The notes under the pieces: generated by a model | Told to the model about the DNA's origin: nothing | Database searches by the model: none | What the model saw: only the letters and a program-made list of their open reading frames with translations | In this document: positions 1 through 9,237 of the stretch, in pieces | Position numbering within the stretch: position 1 is the first letter of the stretch | How the letters are laid out: each line of letters opens with the position of its first letter | Made by a program: the position numbers and the translations under genes | Source: a bacterium | GTDB lineage: Bacteria > Margulisbacteria > Marinamargulisbacteria > JABIPA01 | Reading direction: 5' to 3' | NCBI GenBank assembly: GCA_018698675.1 | Contig: JABIPA010000057.1 | Location: 1-64,000, forward strand | DNA length: 64,000 bases

Positions 1-184
1 AAGACCGGGAGAATCAATTGATTCTGTCCTTAGGAAATTCAAGAGAAAATTAAAAACTGAAGGTACTCTTCAAGAAGTACGAAAGCGAGAATACTTCGAA
101 AAACCTTCGGAAGCAAAAAAACGACGGGCGAAAGCTGCTGAGAGACGTACAAAAACTCAGCAAGATTCTGACGACATTTTCTAG
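1..184 (+). CDS. rpsU: 30S ribosomal protein bS21 (3' part)
   Basis: The window opens inside this gene; the frame begins at base 2 and gives 60 residues to the TAG at 182-184. The peptide starts RPGESIDSVLRKFKR and continues with a strongly basic, Arg/Lys-rich helix containing YFEKPSEAKKRR, which is the hallmark of bS21, a small-subunit protein near the mRNA exit/anti-Shine-Dalgarno region. The C-terminus has a short acidic tail (DSDDIF). The 5' end lies outside the window. It precedes the LptF/G gene by 11 bases, so the two may be co-transcribed. Identification rests on the very typical sequence pattern. Confidence 0.9.
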   Translation, partial: RPGESIDSVLRKFKRKLKTEGTLQEVRKREYFEKPSEAKKRRAKAAERRTKTQQDSDDIF

Positions 185-195
185 ATTTTTAAATA

Positions 196-1323
196 ATGTG
201 GTCGAGATTAAAATTTTTTTATTTCAATAAAACAAATATACTCGACCGGTATTTAGTTCGCGAATTTACAGGTCCCTTTGTGCTAGCCATAGGGGGATTT
301 GCAATTATTGCTATCGTTGATATTTTAATGTACTTGGTTGAATTGCTTGTTATTTCTGGAATTCCTTTCCTAACAATGATTCGATTACTCATCTATAAAC
401 TTCCTTCTTTAATGGTTCTATTTTTTCCTATGGCTGTGCTCTTTGCGATTATGTTGCTACTTGTCCGAATGGCGAAAGATAATGAAATCACCGTTCTTCG
501 GGTATCTGGCGTTCATGCTATTCGAATTGTCATCCCTCTAATAGCCGTTTGTTTTATTACAACCATCCTTTCCTATTACATCAATGAAAACCTCGTTCCA
601 TGGACAAATAGGACATCAGATATGATTATCCAAAAAGAGATAAAGAAAAAACCTCCTCCGAATATATTAGAAAATGTTGTTTTTAAAGATTCTGGCAATC
701 GTTTTTTCTACATCAATAAAATCGACAAAAAACAATCTATCATTCGAAAACTTCTTATATTTGAAGATTCGCCTCAATACCCTAGAATAATCACCGCAAA
801 TGAAGCCGTTTGGAAAGACCATTCGTGGACCCTTTTGGATGGACGCATTATCGACCTCAATAAAGACGGAAACCTTGAATTCATGGACACTTTTTATGAA
901 ATGAAGATACATGTTAATCAAAGTGTGGGATCTCTTTATACACATCAAAAAAATGCAAGAGAAATGAATTCTGAAGAACTAAAGGATAAAATCAGAGTTA
1001 GAAATAAAGGAGGGTTGAGCACTCGTTCTCTTAAAGTTGAATATTACATGAAATTTAGCGTCCCTCTTGCTTGTTTTATATTTGGAATTACAGGGATCGC
1101 ATTTTGTCTCAACTTAGTTCAAACCGGAAAAGACTGGTGGGGAGTAATAATAGCCATTTGTGCATCTGTATTAACTGTGGGCCTATACTTTTTTCTTGTT
1201 GCCGTCTGTCGAGCGTTTGGTAAAGAAGGAACTCTTGACCCATTTACTGCCGCTTGGCTTCCCAATATGATATATGGTGGGATCGGTGGCATGTCCACTT
1301 ATTACTATTGTTACTTTAAATAA
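196..1323 (+). CDS. LptF/LptG (YjgP/YjgQ) family LPS-export permease
   Basis: A 375-residue inner-membrane protein. The N-terminus reads ILDRYLVREFTGPF, the typical LptF/LptG opening, followed by transmembrane helices around residues 25-50, 60-90 and 105-125. A periplasmic beta-jellyroll-like region (about 130-270) and C-terminal helices (about 285-375) follow, the usual architecture. In the family, LptF and LptG with the LptB ATPase extract LPS from the inner membrane and pass it to the Lpt bridge. Only one permease subunit is present here, so I do not choose between LptF and LptG. Two bases separate it from the TPR gene, and the LptD-like gene lies further down the same operon, which supports the role. 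Confidence 0.85.
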   Translation: MWSRLKFFYFNKTNILDRYLVREFTGPFVLAIGGFAIIAIVDILMYLVELLVISGIPFLTMIRLLIYKLPSLMVLFFPMAVLFAIMLLLVRMAKDNEITVLRVSGVHAIRIVIPLIAVCFITTILSYYINENLVPWTNRTSDMIIQKEIKKKPPPNILENVVFKDSGNRFFYINKIDKKQSIIRKLLIFEDSPQYPRIITANEAVWKDHSWTLLDGRIIDLNKDGNLEFMDTFYEMKIHVNQSVGSLYTHQKNAREMNSEELKDKIRVRNKGGLSTRSLKVEYYMKFSVPLACFIFGITGIAFCLNLVQTGKDWWGVIIAICASVLTVGLYFFLVAVCRAFGKEGTLDPFTAAWLPNMIYGGIGGMSTYYYCYFK

Positions 1324-1325
1324 TC

Positions 1326-3749
1326 ATGTTATATACATCTTCAATTAAAAAAAATATTAAAGAATTTGAAATTGGCATCCAGTTAATGGGAGGTCAAAAA
1401 TTTATGGAAGCCCTTGAACGGTTTAAAACCTGCGTTGACCTTGCCCCAAATCAATTAGCAAATATCCAAATAGCACTCTATAAAAAACTTCATGTGGATA
1501 TTGAAAACCTTAAAATAAGAATTGTCATTTGCGAGCTTTATATTTTCAGCCAACGATATCAAGATGCAATATTAGAAATAGAGGATATTATTCAAATTGA
1601 CCCTGAATATACTCAAAGTTATTTTATGCTTAGTAAAATATATTCCAAGGTAAAAGCAAAAGAAAAACAAGAAATTAAGTCAATATTTGAAACGGCTTTT
1701 TCCTCTGGAATCACCGATTTTACGGTTTTGGATCTTTTAGCAAAAATATATTTTGAAGAACGAAATGATTCAAAAAGTATTCTCCTATATGAACGATTAT
1801 TGAAAAACAAACCTCAATCACTACACTATTTAAAAACCTTATCCGATCTTTATCATCGTATTAAAGACTTTGAAAAATCAGCTCAATGCTATGAAAAACT
1901 TTGCTCATTCTCACCAGACTATACGCAAGAAATCATTCCTAAATGCGAAGAGCTGGTACGTTGTAGCGACTCCTATATTACGAGATCTATCCTCATTAAA
2001 CTTTATTCAAAAAACTGCGACATCGACAAAATGATATTTGAAATAAAAAAACTCATTAACATTCATCCCTCTGATTCGGAAGATATAGAAAAATTAATAA
2101 ATGAAGTCTTACTTATTTTTCCAGAACAAACGGAGCTCCTTCTTCTTAAAGCAAAAGTTTTCTTTCTTTTAAAACGGCATGTGGAGGGATTGATGATATT
2201 AAAATCTCATGCAAGTCAAAAAAAATTCACTAGAGAGCTTATTCAACTATTAGAGTACCTCACTCTTCAAACAGTAGAAGACGTAACCATTTATGGGTTT
2301 GCCTATAGCCTGCTATTTGACTTATATTTTCAAAAAAAGGTTTATAAAAAATGTGTACATTGTATCGATCAAGCCATTCTTAAATCTATCAAAAAATTTG
2401 AAGACACAAGTGTAGATACGTATATTATTAAACTCTTAGAGGTATTCCCTGATTTCAAAAACCATTTGTCATTCCAACTTTTTCAATTTCACTTTAACAA
2501 CCAGAACGAATCAAAACTCGATCCACTAATTCAGGACCTTTTAAAAACGGAGTTCGCATATAAAGCGCTCATACTCATGTCTAAATCTCTTGTTCGTCAG
2601 AAAAAGTATAAAAAGGCTCATGCTTTTCTCTTAAATGAAATTCATAGATTTCCACATGACAAACATTTGAATAATGTATTAAGACGCGTGCATAAAAAAT
2701 GCCGGCTCAAAAAGCCATCCCCTTCTTTATCAAGTTACGAACAAGGCCTTATTCATTTGAATAAAAACAGCTTTTTACAAGCTATCGACAACTTTCAAAA
2801 AGTCGAACTTGAATGCCCTGATTATTATAAAAGCCAGTACTCGATCAGCTACGCTCTGTTTGAACTCGGTCGATTTGATTTATCATCAGATCAATTAGAA
2901 CGAATTATTTCCAATCATACTGAAAAAAATAATACACAGCTCTCTTCTCTTCTAATTTTACAAGCAATTGCAAAACTGAATTTAGGATACCCTGAAATTG
3001 CACTTAGCCTGTTAAACAAAGCATTAGAAACACATACAAACCCAAAAGTTGTATCTCCCCTTATCTATTATGTTAAATCTGTCATTCAATATAGCTCACA
3101 AGCCAAAACGATATCTGGATGTCTTGACCCTCAACCTGTCGGCGACCAAAGTTCATTTTATTTCGTTAACGTGCCTAACAATGGGCCGACAGACACGTCG
3201 ATCAGTTTTGCTCAGTCTCAAAATAACCAAGGTGTCGACTATTTCTTACAAAAAAATATTAAAGCGGCTGAACAATCATTTAATATTGCGTATAAAATGG
3301 ACCCCTCATTAGTCTCTATTCCTTGTAATTTATCGATATGCTCACTTGCTCAAAAAAAATATGACGACTGTTTTGAATGGCTAACTAAAGCTGAAAAAAT
3401 CCAAGCAGATTTTGATATCGTTTATTTAAATAGAGGCCTTTGCCTTATGGCCCAAAATGAACTAAAAGCAGCTAAAAATCACTTCAGACGAGCCATAGAT
3501 TTTAATCCACTAAACTTGATGGCTCATATTAGCTTAGGTGATATTTATAGTATCGAAACAAATTTGAGAGATGCTTTTACATCTTATGACCGTGCATTCT
3601 CATCTCGTCACCTCTTTAACCAGCTTAATCGACGTACTGACCATTTCACACCTATTTCCAGTAAAGTGGAAGTCATCGAATCACTATTTAATTTACCATT
3701 TTTCACCCAATATATTCCCAAAACAAAAAATTCAGCTGGTAATGTCTAA
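1326..3749 (+). CDS. Large TPR-repeat protein
   Basis: An 807-residue protein made largely of tetratricopeptide repeats, with units visible at about 15-50, 75-200, 480-560 and 640-790 (for example the N-F-x-x-A-x-x-x-D-P and Y-L-N-R-G-L-C-L patterns near the C-terminus). No signal peptide or membrane helix is obvious, so a cytoplasmic scaffold is likely. It begins two bases after the LptF/G stop and its last codons overlap the LptD-like start (ATG at 3742), so it is translationally coupled inside an envelope-assembly operon. A role as an assembly platform for the LPS transport machine is inferred from position only; TPRs bind many partners. Confidence 0.8.
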   Translation: MLYTSSIKKNIKEFEIGIQLMGGQKFMEALERFKTCVDLAPNQLANIQIALYKKLHVDIENLKIRIVICELYIFSQRYQDAILEIEDIIQIDPEYTQSYFMLSKIYSKVKAKEKQEIKSIFETAFSSGITDFTVLDLLAKIYFEERNDSKSILLYERLLKNKPQSLHYLKTLSDLYHRIKDFEKSAQCYEKLCSFSPDYTQEIIPKCEELVRCSDSYITRSILIKLYSKNCDIDKMIFEIKKLINIHPSDSEDIEKLINEVLLIFPEQTELLLLKAKVFFLLKRHVEGLMILKSHASQKKFTRELIQLLEYLTLQTVEDVTIYGFAYSLLFDLYFQKKVYKKCVHCIDQAILKSIKKFEDTSVDTYIIKLLEVFPDFKNHLSFQLFQFHFNNQNESKLDPLIQDLLKTEFAYKALILMSKSLVRQKKYKKAHAFLLNEIHRFPHDKHLNNVLRRVHKKCRLKKPSPSLSSYEQGLIHLNKNSFLQAIDNFQKVELECPDYYKSQYSISYALFELGRFDLSSDQLERIISNHTEKNNTQLSSLLILQAIAKLNLGYPEIALSLLNKALETHTNPKVVSPLIYYVKSVIQYSSQAKTISGCLDPQPVGDQSSFYFVNVPNNGPTDTSISFAQSQNNQGVDYFLQKNIKAAEQSFNIAYKMDPSLVSIPCNLSICSLAQKKYDDCFEWLTKAEKIQADFDIVYLNRGLCLMAQNELKAAKNHFRRAIDFNPLNLMAHISLGDIYSIETNLRDAFTSYDRAFSSRHLFNQLNRRTDHFTPISSKVEVIESLFNLPFFTQYIPKTKNSAGNV

Positions 3750-6210
3750 CTGTCTCTTTGCTAAGAAAATACGGCATCTGTATTCATTTGGACTATTCAT
3801 TCTCGTTTGGGGAATCTTGTTACCTTCAATTGTGTATTCCGCACCTACCGATAAATCAAATATAAGCCAATATAAATTACCTGCAAAGCTAGTTGCTGAT
3901 TCCATTCACTATGATTCGATCAATGACCAGCTAACTGCGTCGGAAAACGTATCGTTAAGTTTTTCTGGTGTGGAAATAAAGGCAGACCAATTAATCATTA
4001 CCAAAGACAAAACCGTAGTCAGTACCAAAAATGTATCTATCTCTAGAGGAGACAATACATTTAACCCAACATCTCTTTCTTTTAACCTCAAAAAAAACGA
4101 AGTAAGTATCACCGACATCGCCATAAAGATTGACCTTCCAGAAAGTAAACATCCTCTTTATGTGCAAATTAAAAATCTTACAGACCTTCCTGACCTCAAA
4201 AAAGGAATTGACGGCGTTATCACTAGTTGTGAATTAGATCCTCCTCACTACTACGCTACAGCAAGTCATTTTGACTTTGTCCCGAACGAACGAGTTTTTG
4301 CCTTCAACGTCACTCACTATAATCCAATTCTAGGTTTTCCTTTGTTTTTATGGTCCCCAATTTATTCTTATGACTTAGGCACTCGGAAATTTATCTGGAA
4401 TTTTCCAACAATCGGGAAAAAAGAAACTGATGGGTGGGGATGGTTCATTCAAAATACGTTTGATTATGATCGTTTAGATGGAAATGATTCCAGTCTCTAC
4501 CTGGACTGGTTTAGTTCAAATTCCTTCGGAAATACAAAGGGACTCGGCTTAGGAATTAACCATCAATATAAATTTAATGACCATAGAGGAGCTATCTATT
4601 TTTACCAACTGTCCGAACAAGACACCGGTAATGTAAATCAAAAACAATCCTTCGACTATAATTACGAGCCGTCTCCATTTCTAAAAGTATCAACTTCTTA
4701 TCAAAAAAAAGACGGGGTAAAAATTAATAGCAGAGGATACGAAGACAACGAAAGTAAAAAAATAATTTATAACTACGATGAACTCGGCAACAAGTTTTCA
4801 GCAAAAATAGAAGAAAAACAAAACTTTTTTTCTCCTCAAAAAAACTTCAATTTTAATTTTTCTAGAGAGCATAACAAACGCAAATATATCGACTTTGAAT
4901 GGAAAAATTTTAATAATTATATTGGAAATCAGAACGTTCAAAATGGGAAATTATCATTATTAACACTTTTCCCAGAATCCTCCCTAAAAAATGATATTTT
5001 CTATTATGGAAAAGAATCCTTAAATAACACCTCCGACGCCATCGAACGACTTAGATACACATCGACGTACACAAAAACATTTTCTTCGACGATCGAATTT
5101 AAAGCTGTCATTCAATCTCAAAGCCAACTAGCAGATTTATCTCCGACATCGAATTCAAATGACTACGATATGTTCTATCGGCTTCCAGAATTCACCTTAA
5201 ATGTTAAAAATCTAAAACTTAACGGGTTTAATATTACCCAAACGATGACAGCTGCTCGATACCAAGAAGTACGTCGAACCCTCGGAAAAATTAGAGAGTT
5301 TCCAGAAAATGTTGATATGGGGATGGAGCCAAATACTTACGCCTACAGCTCAAAAGTTAACCAATCCTTTTCAAAACTTCCTTTTTCATCAACCTTTTCA
5401 CTTAATGCAGACTATTTACAATATATTTTTAAAACCCCTGGGAAAACCCTGTTTGAGGGAGATGCTTTTTACAAGGTCTCGTTTACCCCCTCTCTTAAAT
5501 CTGAATTTTTTGGATTTCTCAAAACGTCCACAAATTTTATATGGAATCATATTCCGGACGACGCCAATTCTCCATTCAACAAATTCGATGCATTTACCAG
5601 TAAAAGCACCATTTCCAATCGATTAACCGAAAGTCTTACATTTTTCATAATTAGTGAAAAAATTGCATCTTGGACTCATACCGCTGGATATGATTGGATT
5701 CGAAAAAAACCGGACGGGTACACAACAAAGCTAAAAATAGCTCCAACAAAATCAACAAAAATCAATTTATCTACAGGTCGGAATCTAGAACTCGGAACTT
5801 GGAATTCGCTCAACACAGACCTATCCTACACTCCTACAAAAAATCAGTCCTATACATTTCATGTCACACAAGATTTAAATGAAGGGTCACTACAGAATTC
5901 TTATTTTACCTTAAAATTCCCTTACGGCGACGACCCTGACTATCAATGGTCTGTTCAAACCCAGTTTATTTATGTTCCGACCACATTTTCCAATACGTTG
6001 AATATTAACAAATACGAAATGCAAACCATTTCCATTGTAAAAAATGACCATTGCAGAACATTCAATTTCTCCTATAATAAACCTTTAGAAGAATTCAAGT
6101 TCTCGTTAACAATTAATGCATTCCCTAAAGACTCTATAGGAATAAAGAAAACCAGAGACCTTTATAAATTGGAAGGAATACTAGATGAATCATCTAAAGA
6201 ACGTTTGTAA
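3742..6210 (+). CDS. lptD: LptD/OstA-like outer-membrane LPS assembly protein
   Basis: 822 residues when started at ATG 3742, which overlaps the upstream TPR stop (AATGTCTAA). A longer frame opens at 3571, but this start places a signal peptide right at the N-terminus (hydrophobic SFGLFILVWGILLPS, then a VYSA cleavage region). Residues about 45-160 form an OstA/LptA-like beta-jellyroll (the ADSIHYDSINDQLTA pattern). Residues about 190-210 carry GFPLFLWSPIYSY, matching the proline/tyrosine-rich segment that precedes the LptD barrel. The remainder is an amphipathic beta-strand-rich 26-strand-type barrel. LptD inserts LPS into the outer leaflet. The cysteines conserved in enterobacterial LptD are not obvious here. 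LptE was not recognised, though the following lipoprotein is a candidate partner. Confidence 0.75.
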   Translation: MSNCLFAKKIRHLYSFGLFILVWGILLPSIVYSAPTDKSNISQYKLPAKLVADSIHYDSINDQLTASENVSLSFSGVEIKADQLIITKDKTVVSTKNVSISRGDNTFNPTSLSFNLKKNEVSITDIAIKIDLPESKHPLYVQIKNLTDLPDLKKGIDGVITSCELDPPHYYATASHFDFVPNERVFAFNVTHYNPILGFPLFLWSPIYSYDLGTRKFIWNFPTIGKKETDGWGWFIQNTFDYDRLDGNDSSLYLDWFSSNSFGNTKGLGLGINHQYKFNDHRGAIYFYQLSEQDTGNVNQKQSFDYNYEPSPFLKVSTSYQKKDGVKINSRGYEDNESKKIIYNYDELGNKFSAKIEEKQNFFSPQKNFNFNFSREHNKRKYIDFEWKNFNNYIGNQNVQNGKLSLLTLFPESSLKNDIFYYGKESLNNTSDAIERLRYTSTYTKTFSSTIEFKAVIQSQSQLADLSPTSNSNDYDMFYRLPEFTLNVKNLKLNGFNITQTMTAARYQEVRRTLGKIREFPENVDMGMEPNTYAYSSKVNQSFSKLPFSSTFSLNADYLQYIFKTPGKTLFEGDAFYKVSFTPSLKSEFFGFLKTSTNFIWNHIPDDANSPFNKFDAFTSKSTISNRLTESLTFFIISEKIASWTHTAGYDWIRKKPDGYTTKLKIAPTKSTKINLSTGRNLELGTWNSLNTDLSYTPTKNQSYTFHVTQDLNEGSLQNSYFTLKFPYGDDPDYQWSVQTQFIYVPTTFSNTLNINKYEMQTISIVKNDHCRTFNFSYNKPLEEFKFSLTINAFPKDSIGIKKTRDLYKLEGILDESSKERL

Positions 6211-6955
6211 TATTTTATCGATATTCATTTTTTTATGTCTAATTTTCATTGGATCTGGATGCGCTCGAACCGTTACAGAAAAAACGCCAATAATATACGG
6301 CTCAATCACAATATCGTTTAGAGAGCCCATTAATACACTAAAATACAATTACTATTTATTGTTACGCCATACAACGGCTACATCGGGCACAAACCCTATT
6401 CTATCAACACCTACACTTCCATCAGAGTACTCGCCTACTCCAGGATTTCCATTTAACGAAGATAACGAGTTTATTAATTCCCACAAAACAGACTCCGACG
6501 AATCGGGAATTAATTTTTATTACACATCTTATTTTGATACATGGTCAGACTATTTCATATACAACGAAAATGGGCTCACTATCTATAAATCCAACGACCT
6601 TGTGTTTGATAGCACAACGACCCAAAACGCTATCTACGATATTTCTTATGACAGTGGAGCAACTGCTACATTCAGTTCGTCAGAGTCAGAAAGCGGTTCT
6701 TACGATTTAACAATCACATTTCCAACCGATCGACTTTCAAATACGGCATCACGAGTATTTTTTGCCGCGGCTACATCTTTAAAGATTGATAATGACACGT
6801 CAGGAACCGGCTATTCTCAGGATATATTAAAGGATAATTCTGCTATTTTAGATATTTCGTCCGCCTTTAATATCACAAATAAAATTGTTGGTAACCCTTA
6901 TTTTCAGATTTCAGGTGCTGCAGATATAATCGGGCTGGAGGCAAGCACATTTTAA
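6185..6955 (+). CDS. Hypothetical lipoprotein in the LPS-assembly operon
   Basis: 256 residues, starting at an ATG inside the last 26 bases of the LptD-like gene. The N-terminus has a short basic segment, a hydrophobic core (ILSIFIFLCLIFI) and GSGC, a slightly unusual lipobox (Gly at -3), so lipidation at Cys is likely but not certain. The rest is rich in Ser, Thr, Asp and aromatic residues, suggesting an extracytoplasmic beta-rich fold; no family was recognised. The overlap with LptD and its place just before Lnt, which acylates lipoproteins, suggest an envelope role. It could be an LptE-like plug, but no sequence similarity to LptE was recognised. Confidence 0.6.
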   Translation: MNHLKNVCNILSIFIFLCLIFIGSGCARTVTEKTPIIYGSITISFREPINTLKYNYYLLLRHTTATSGTNPILSTPTLPSEYSPTPGFPFNEDNEFINSHKTDSDESGINFYYTSYFDTWSDYFIYNENGLTIYKSNDLVFDSTTTQNAIYDISYDSGATATFSSSESESGSYDLTITFPTDRLSNTASRVFFAAATSLKIDNDTSGTGYSQDILKDNSAILDISSAFNITNKIVGNPYFQISGAADIIGLEASTF

Positions 6956-8424
6956 TTATTATATCTTCCTTTTTAACCTACTATTGCATTCATTTTTTTG
7001 AATATGGTTGGCTTATGCCTATTGCTCTTTTGCCACTAATTTATGACGTAATGGTAAGCGTAGATGCTGAATCTAGAGGATCGATGTTTAAGAAAGGTTC
7101 TCTTTTTGGGTTCATTTTGCTGGGTCTAAGTCACCTGTGGTTATTTGAACTCACACCTTGGGCGCCGACTACGGGAATTGCTCTGCTATGGATAGCATAC
7201 TCTCTTTTTCTGAGTCTCTTTTATGGCGCTGGATTTTATTTATTTAGCGTTATTTATACAAAAAAATTACGCTGGTTAATATTCCCACTCATTTGGGTTT
7301 TAATTGAATGGATTCGAGCATATGGCCCTCTCGCAAATACCGTTTCTAGCCTTGGCTATTCTCAGGTGCTTAACCAAGGACTTCTTCAATGGGCGTCGAT
7401 TGTTGGTGTGTTCGGGATATCTTTTATTCTAGTGTTGTTCTCTTGTATCATTGTTGAATGCCTAATCGGTAAACGCCGCCTTATATGGACAGCTGTTCTC
7501 ATATTCACAACCGTCCTATGCACGAGTTTTAGCTATTACATTTTCTTTTTTGACCCGCCTACCTCGACGGGATCCATAAAGACCCTATCTATCCAACCCA
7601 ACTATGAACAACAATTTAAAATGAATCCCAACAACTTCGATCAAATACGCTTAGACCTAATCATGCAAACTCGTATTCATGAGATACGGGAAACAGAGCT
7701 CATTCTTTGGCCTGAAATTATCACGTCTTCTTTAAATATTTCTAATTCAACCTTCCGAAAAAACTTAGATATCCTTGTCTTAAATAAAAAAAGGCACCTC
7801 ATTTTTGGTACGCCCTTTTATGAAAAAGGGTCTTACTTCAATGCCGCTGTCGCATTCCCTCACTACTCAACAAAAGAATCTGTATATAAAAAAACAAAGC
7901 TCATGCCTTTTGGAGAATATTGGCCATTTCGTAGAGTATTCAACCTCCTTAATCTAAAAAACTTGGTTCCTGGCGCAGATTACACCCCCGGGAATACACC
8001 AACAATTCTAAATGCCAACGCAGCGAAAATAGGAATGGCCATTTGTCTAGAATCCATATACCCCCAACATTTCGTTCAATCGGTTAATAAGGGTGCAAAT
8101 TTGTTAGTCACGATTGCCAACAATGCCTGGTTTTTCGACTCCTCAGCATCCAAAAAATTACTCCAAATGACTATATTAAGGGCTGTAGAGCAACAACGTT
8201 CTGTAATTCAATGTGCCAATACTGGGTATTCAGCGATAATTTCTCCAAATGGCACTGTGTTAAATAAAATTCCTGCCACCACAAAAGGGTTTATGCAAAA
8301 CTCTGTATCTCTTTATTCAAAACGATCATTTTATACAAAATATTCCCTGGTCTTACCACTTTTATCTATATGTATACTGGGACTACTTTTTCTATTAGGA
8401 TTGAGAAATAAAATTAGAAAATAA
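6949..8424 (+). CDS. lnt: Apolipoprotein N-acyltransferase, probable ATT start
   Basis: Lnt transfers an acyl chain to the N-terminal cysteine of diacylated lipoproteins in the inner membrane. The C-terminal nitrilase domain has all three catalytic positions: Glu in LWPEII (codon 7714-7716), Lys in YKKTKLMPFGEY (codon 7891-7893) and Cys in AICLESIYP (codon 8044-8046). The N-terminal half is a bundle of membrane helices and one more helix closes the protein. The first ATG is at 7015, but the frame stays open upstream and encodes the missing first helix (ISSFLTYYCIHFFEYGW). No ATG, GTG or TTG lies there. GGAGG at 6937-6941 sits seven bases before ATT 6949, so I place the start there (491 aa, 7-base overlap with the lipoprotein gene). 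The enzyme call is firm; the start is inferred. Confidence 0.85.
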   Translation: MLIIISSFLTYYCIHFFEYGWLMPIALLPLIYDVMVSVDAESRGSMFKKGSLFGFILLGLSHLWLFELTPWAPTTGIALLWIAYSLFLSLFYGAGFYLFSVIYTKKLRWLIFPLIWVLIEWIRAYGPLANTVSSLGYSQVLNQGLLQWASIVGVFGISFILVLFSCIIVECLIGKRRLIWTAVLIFTTVLCTSFSYYIFFFDPPTSTGSIKTLSIQPNYEQQFKMNPNNFDQIRLDLIMQTRIHEIRETELILWPEIITSSLNISNSTFRKNLDILVLNKKRHLIFGTPFYEKGSYFNAAVAFPHYSTKESVYKKTKLMPFGEYWPFRRVFNLLNLKNLVPGADYTPGNTPTILNANAAKIGMAICLESIYPQHFVQSVNKGANLLVTIANNAWFFDSSASKKLLQMTILRAVEQQRSVIQCANTGYSAIISPNGTVLNKIPATTKGFMQNSVSLYSKRSFYTKYSLVLPLLSICILGLLFLLGLRNKIRK

Positions 8425-8470
8425 CTAGTTGGCAGAAAACCTTCGTAACTGATTTTTAAATTAAAAGACC

Positions 8471-8488
8471 AGACTCCATGTAGAGTCT
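8471..8488. terminator. Hairpin between convergent lnt and fliG-like genes
   Basis: A perfect 6-bp inverted repeat (AGACTC, six-base loop, GAGTCT) lies in the 117-base gap between two convergent operons. The T-tract after it is weak (ATGTTTA). A second, AT-only pair (AGAAAA / TTTTCT, 8518-8540) lies closer to the fliG-like stop. Together they could end transcription from both sides, but neither is a textbook intrinsic terminator. Confidence 0.3.
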
Positions 8489-8541
8489 ATGTTTATCAAG
8501 TAGGTCGCTTCTTTATGAGAAAATAACTTTTATGTTTTCTA

Positions 8542-9237
8542 CTAAGCGTCTAAATCGTTGTCAAACGACGTGTCAGTATCTTCTTCTGGCATAAATATTT
8601 CATCGTAAACAGCCGCAAACACTTTTTCATCCATAGGGTTTTTTTCTACCTTGGTTAGATCAAGCGTCATTCGTAAATTCTCTGATGCAAATTCAGACAC
8701 TCTGTTTCTCTGATTACTATTTAGTTTTGAAAAAATAAATGCCGCAAGTTGAGGAGGCTGTTGTTCAAGAAGAGCCGCTATTTCCACTGGATTCCTCATC
8801 TTTGGACCAGGTTCATCATCGTCTTCAGTACTTATTTCCGCCTCTGGCTGTTCAGAATCAACGATATCATCCGTCTCATCGTCAAAGTCATCTTCTATAT
8901 CAAGAATTTCGTCATCTTCAAGTTCATCATCAATATCGTCTAATTCACCTTCAGCTTCATCTAACTCTGCAAAGTCATCGGACTCTTCAGAAGACTCATC
9001 CTCATCAGTATCTAATGAATCCAAACCACTAAAACTTGATTCTTCACTCTTATCAATTATTCGCTCATTAATTTCGCTCAAGAGGCCTCTATAGTCCGCT
9101 TCAGACGCATCCGGAGCACCTTCGATAGAACCAGTTAGAAAAGCCACGCTTTCCTCACTCAATCGACTCAAAATAACCTTTGACTCACTTCCGACTGCAG
9201 CTAGCAAAAGTTGAGCTTTTTCTTTTCCTGATAACAT
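8542..9237 (-). CDS. FliG-like protein without the torque domain
   Basis: 231 residues if started at the ATG overlapping the fliF stop (TAATG), preceded by GGAGG. Residues 1-35 (LSGKEKAQLLLAAVG, then LSRLSEESVAFL) match the FliG N-terminal domain that clamps onto the FliF tail. About 75 residues of almost pure Asp/Glu/Ser follow. Residues about 150-190 (PVEIAALLEQQPPQLAAFIFSKL) resemble the FliG middle domain with its EHPQ motif written EQQPPQ. The protein then ends: the C-terminal charged-ridge domain that meets the stator is absent (normal FliG is about 330 residues). Order and overlap confirm it as the fliG-position gene. It may seat a partner on the MS ring without driving rotation. The two FliG-like segments are clear; the role is inferred. 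Confidence 0.65.
   Translation of the reverse strand: MLSGKEKAQLLLAAVGSESKVILSRLSEESVAFLTGSIEGAPDASEADYRGLLSEINERIIDKSEESSFSGLDSLDTDEDESSEESDDFAELDEAEGELDDIDDELEDDEILDIEDDFDDETDDIVDSEQPEAEISTEDDDEPGPKMRNPVEIAALLEQQPPQLAAFIFSKLNSNQRNRVSEFASENLRMTLDLTKVEKNPMDEKVFAAVYDEIFMPEEDTDTSFDNDLDA

Noticed and set aside
3571-3741. 57-residue N-terminal extension of the LptD-like frame
   Set aside because: It would overlap the TPR gene by 179 bases and bury the signal peptide; ATG 3742 places that peptide at the N-terminus.
7015-7017. ATG 7015 as the lnt start
   Set aside because: It has no ribosome binding site and cuts off the first membrane helix, which is encoded upstream in the same frame behind GGAGG.
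8739-9032. His/Gln-rich plus-strand frame
   Set aside because: It is the complement of the Asp/Glu-rich FliG-like linker, and its odd composition follows from that.
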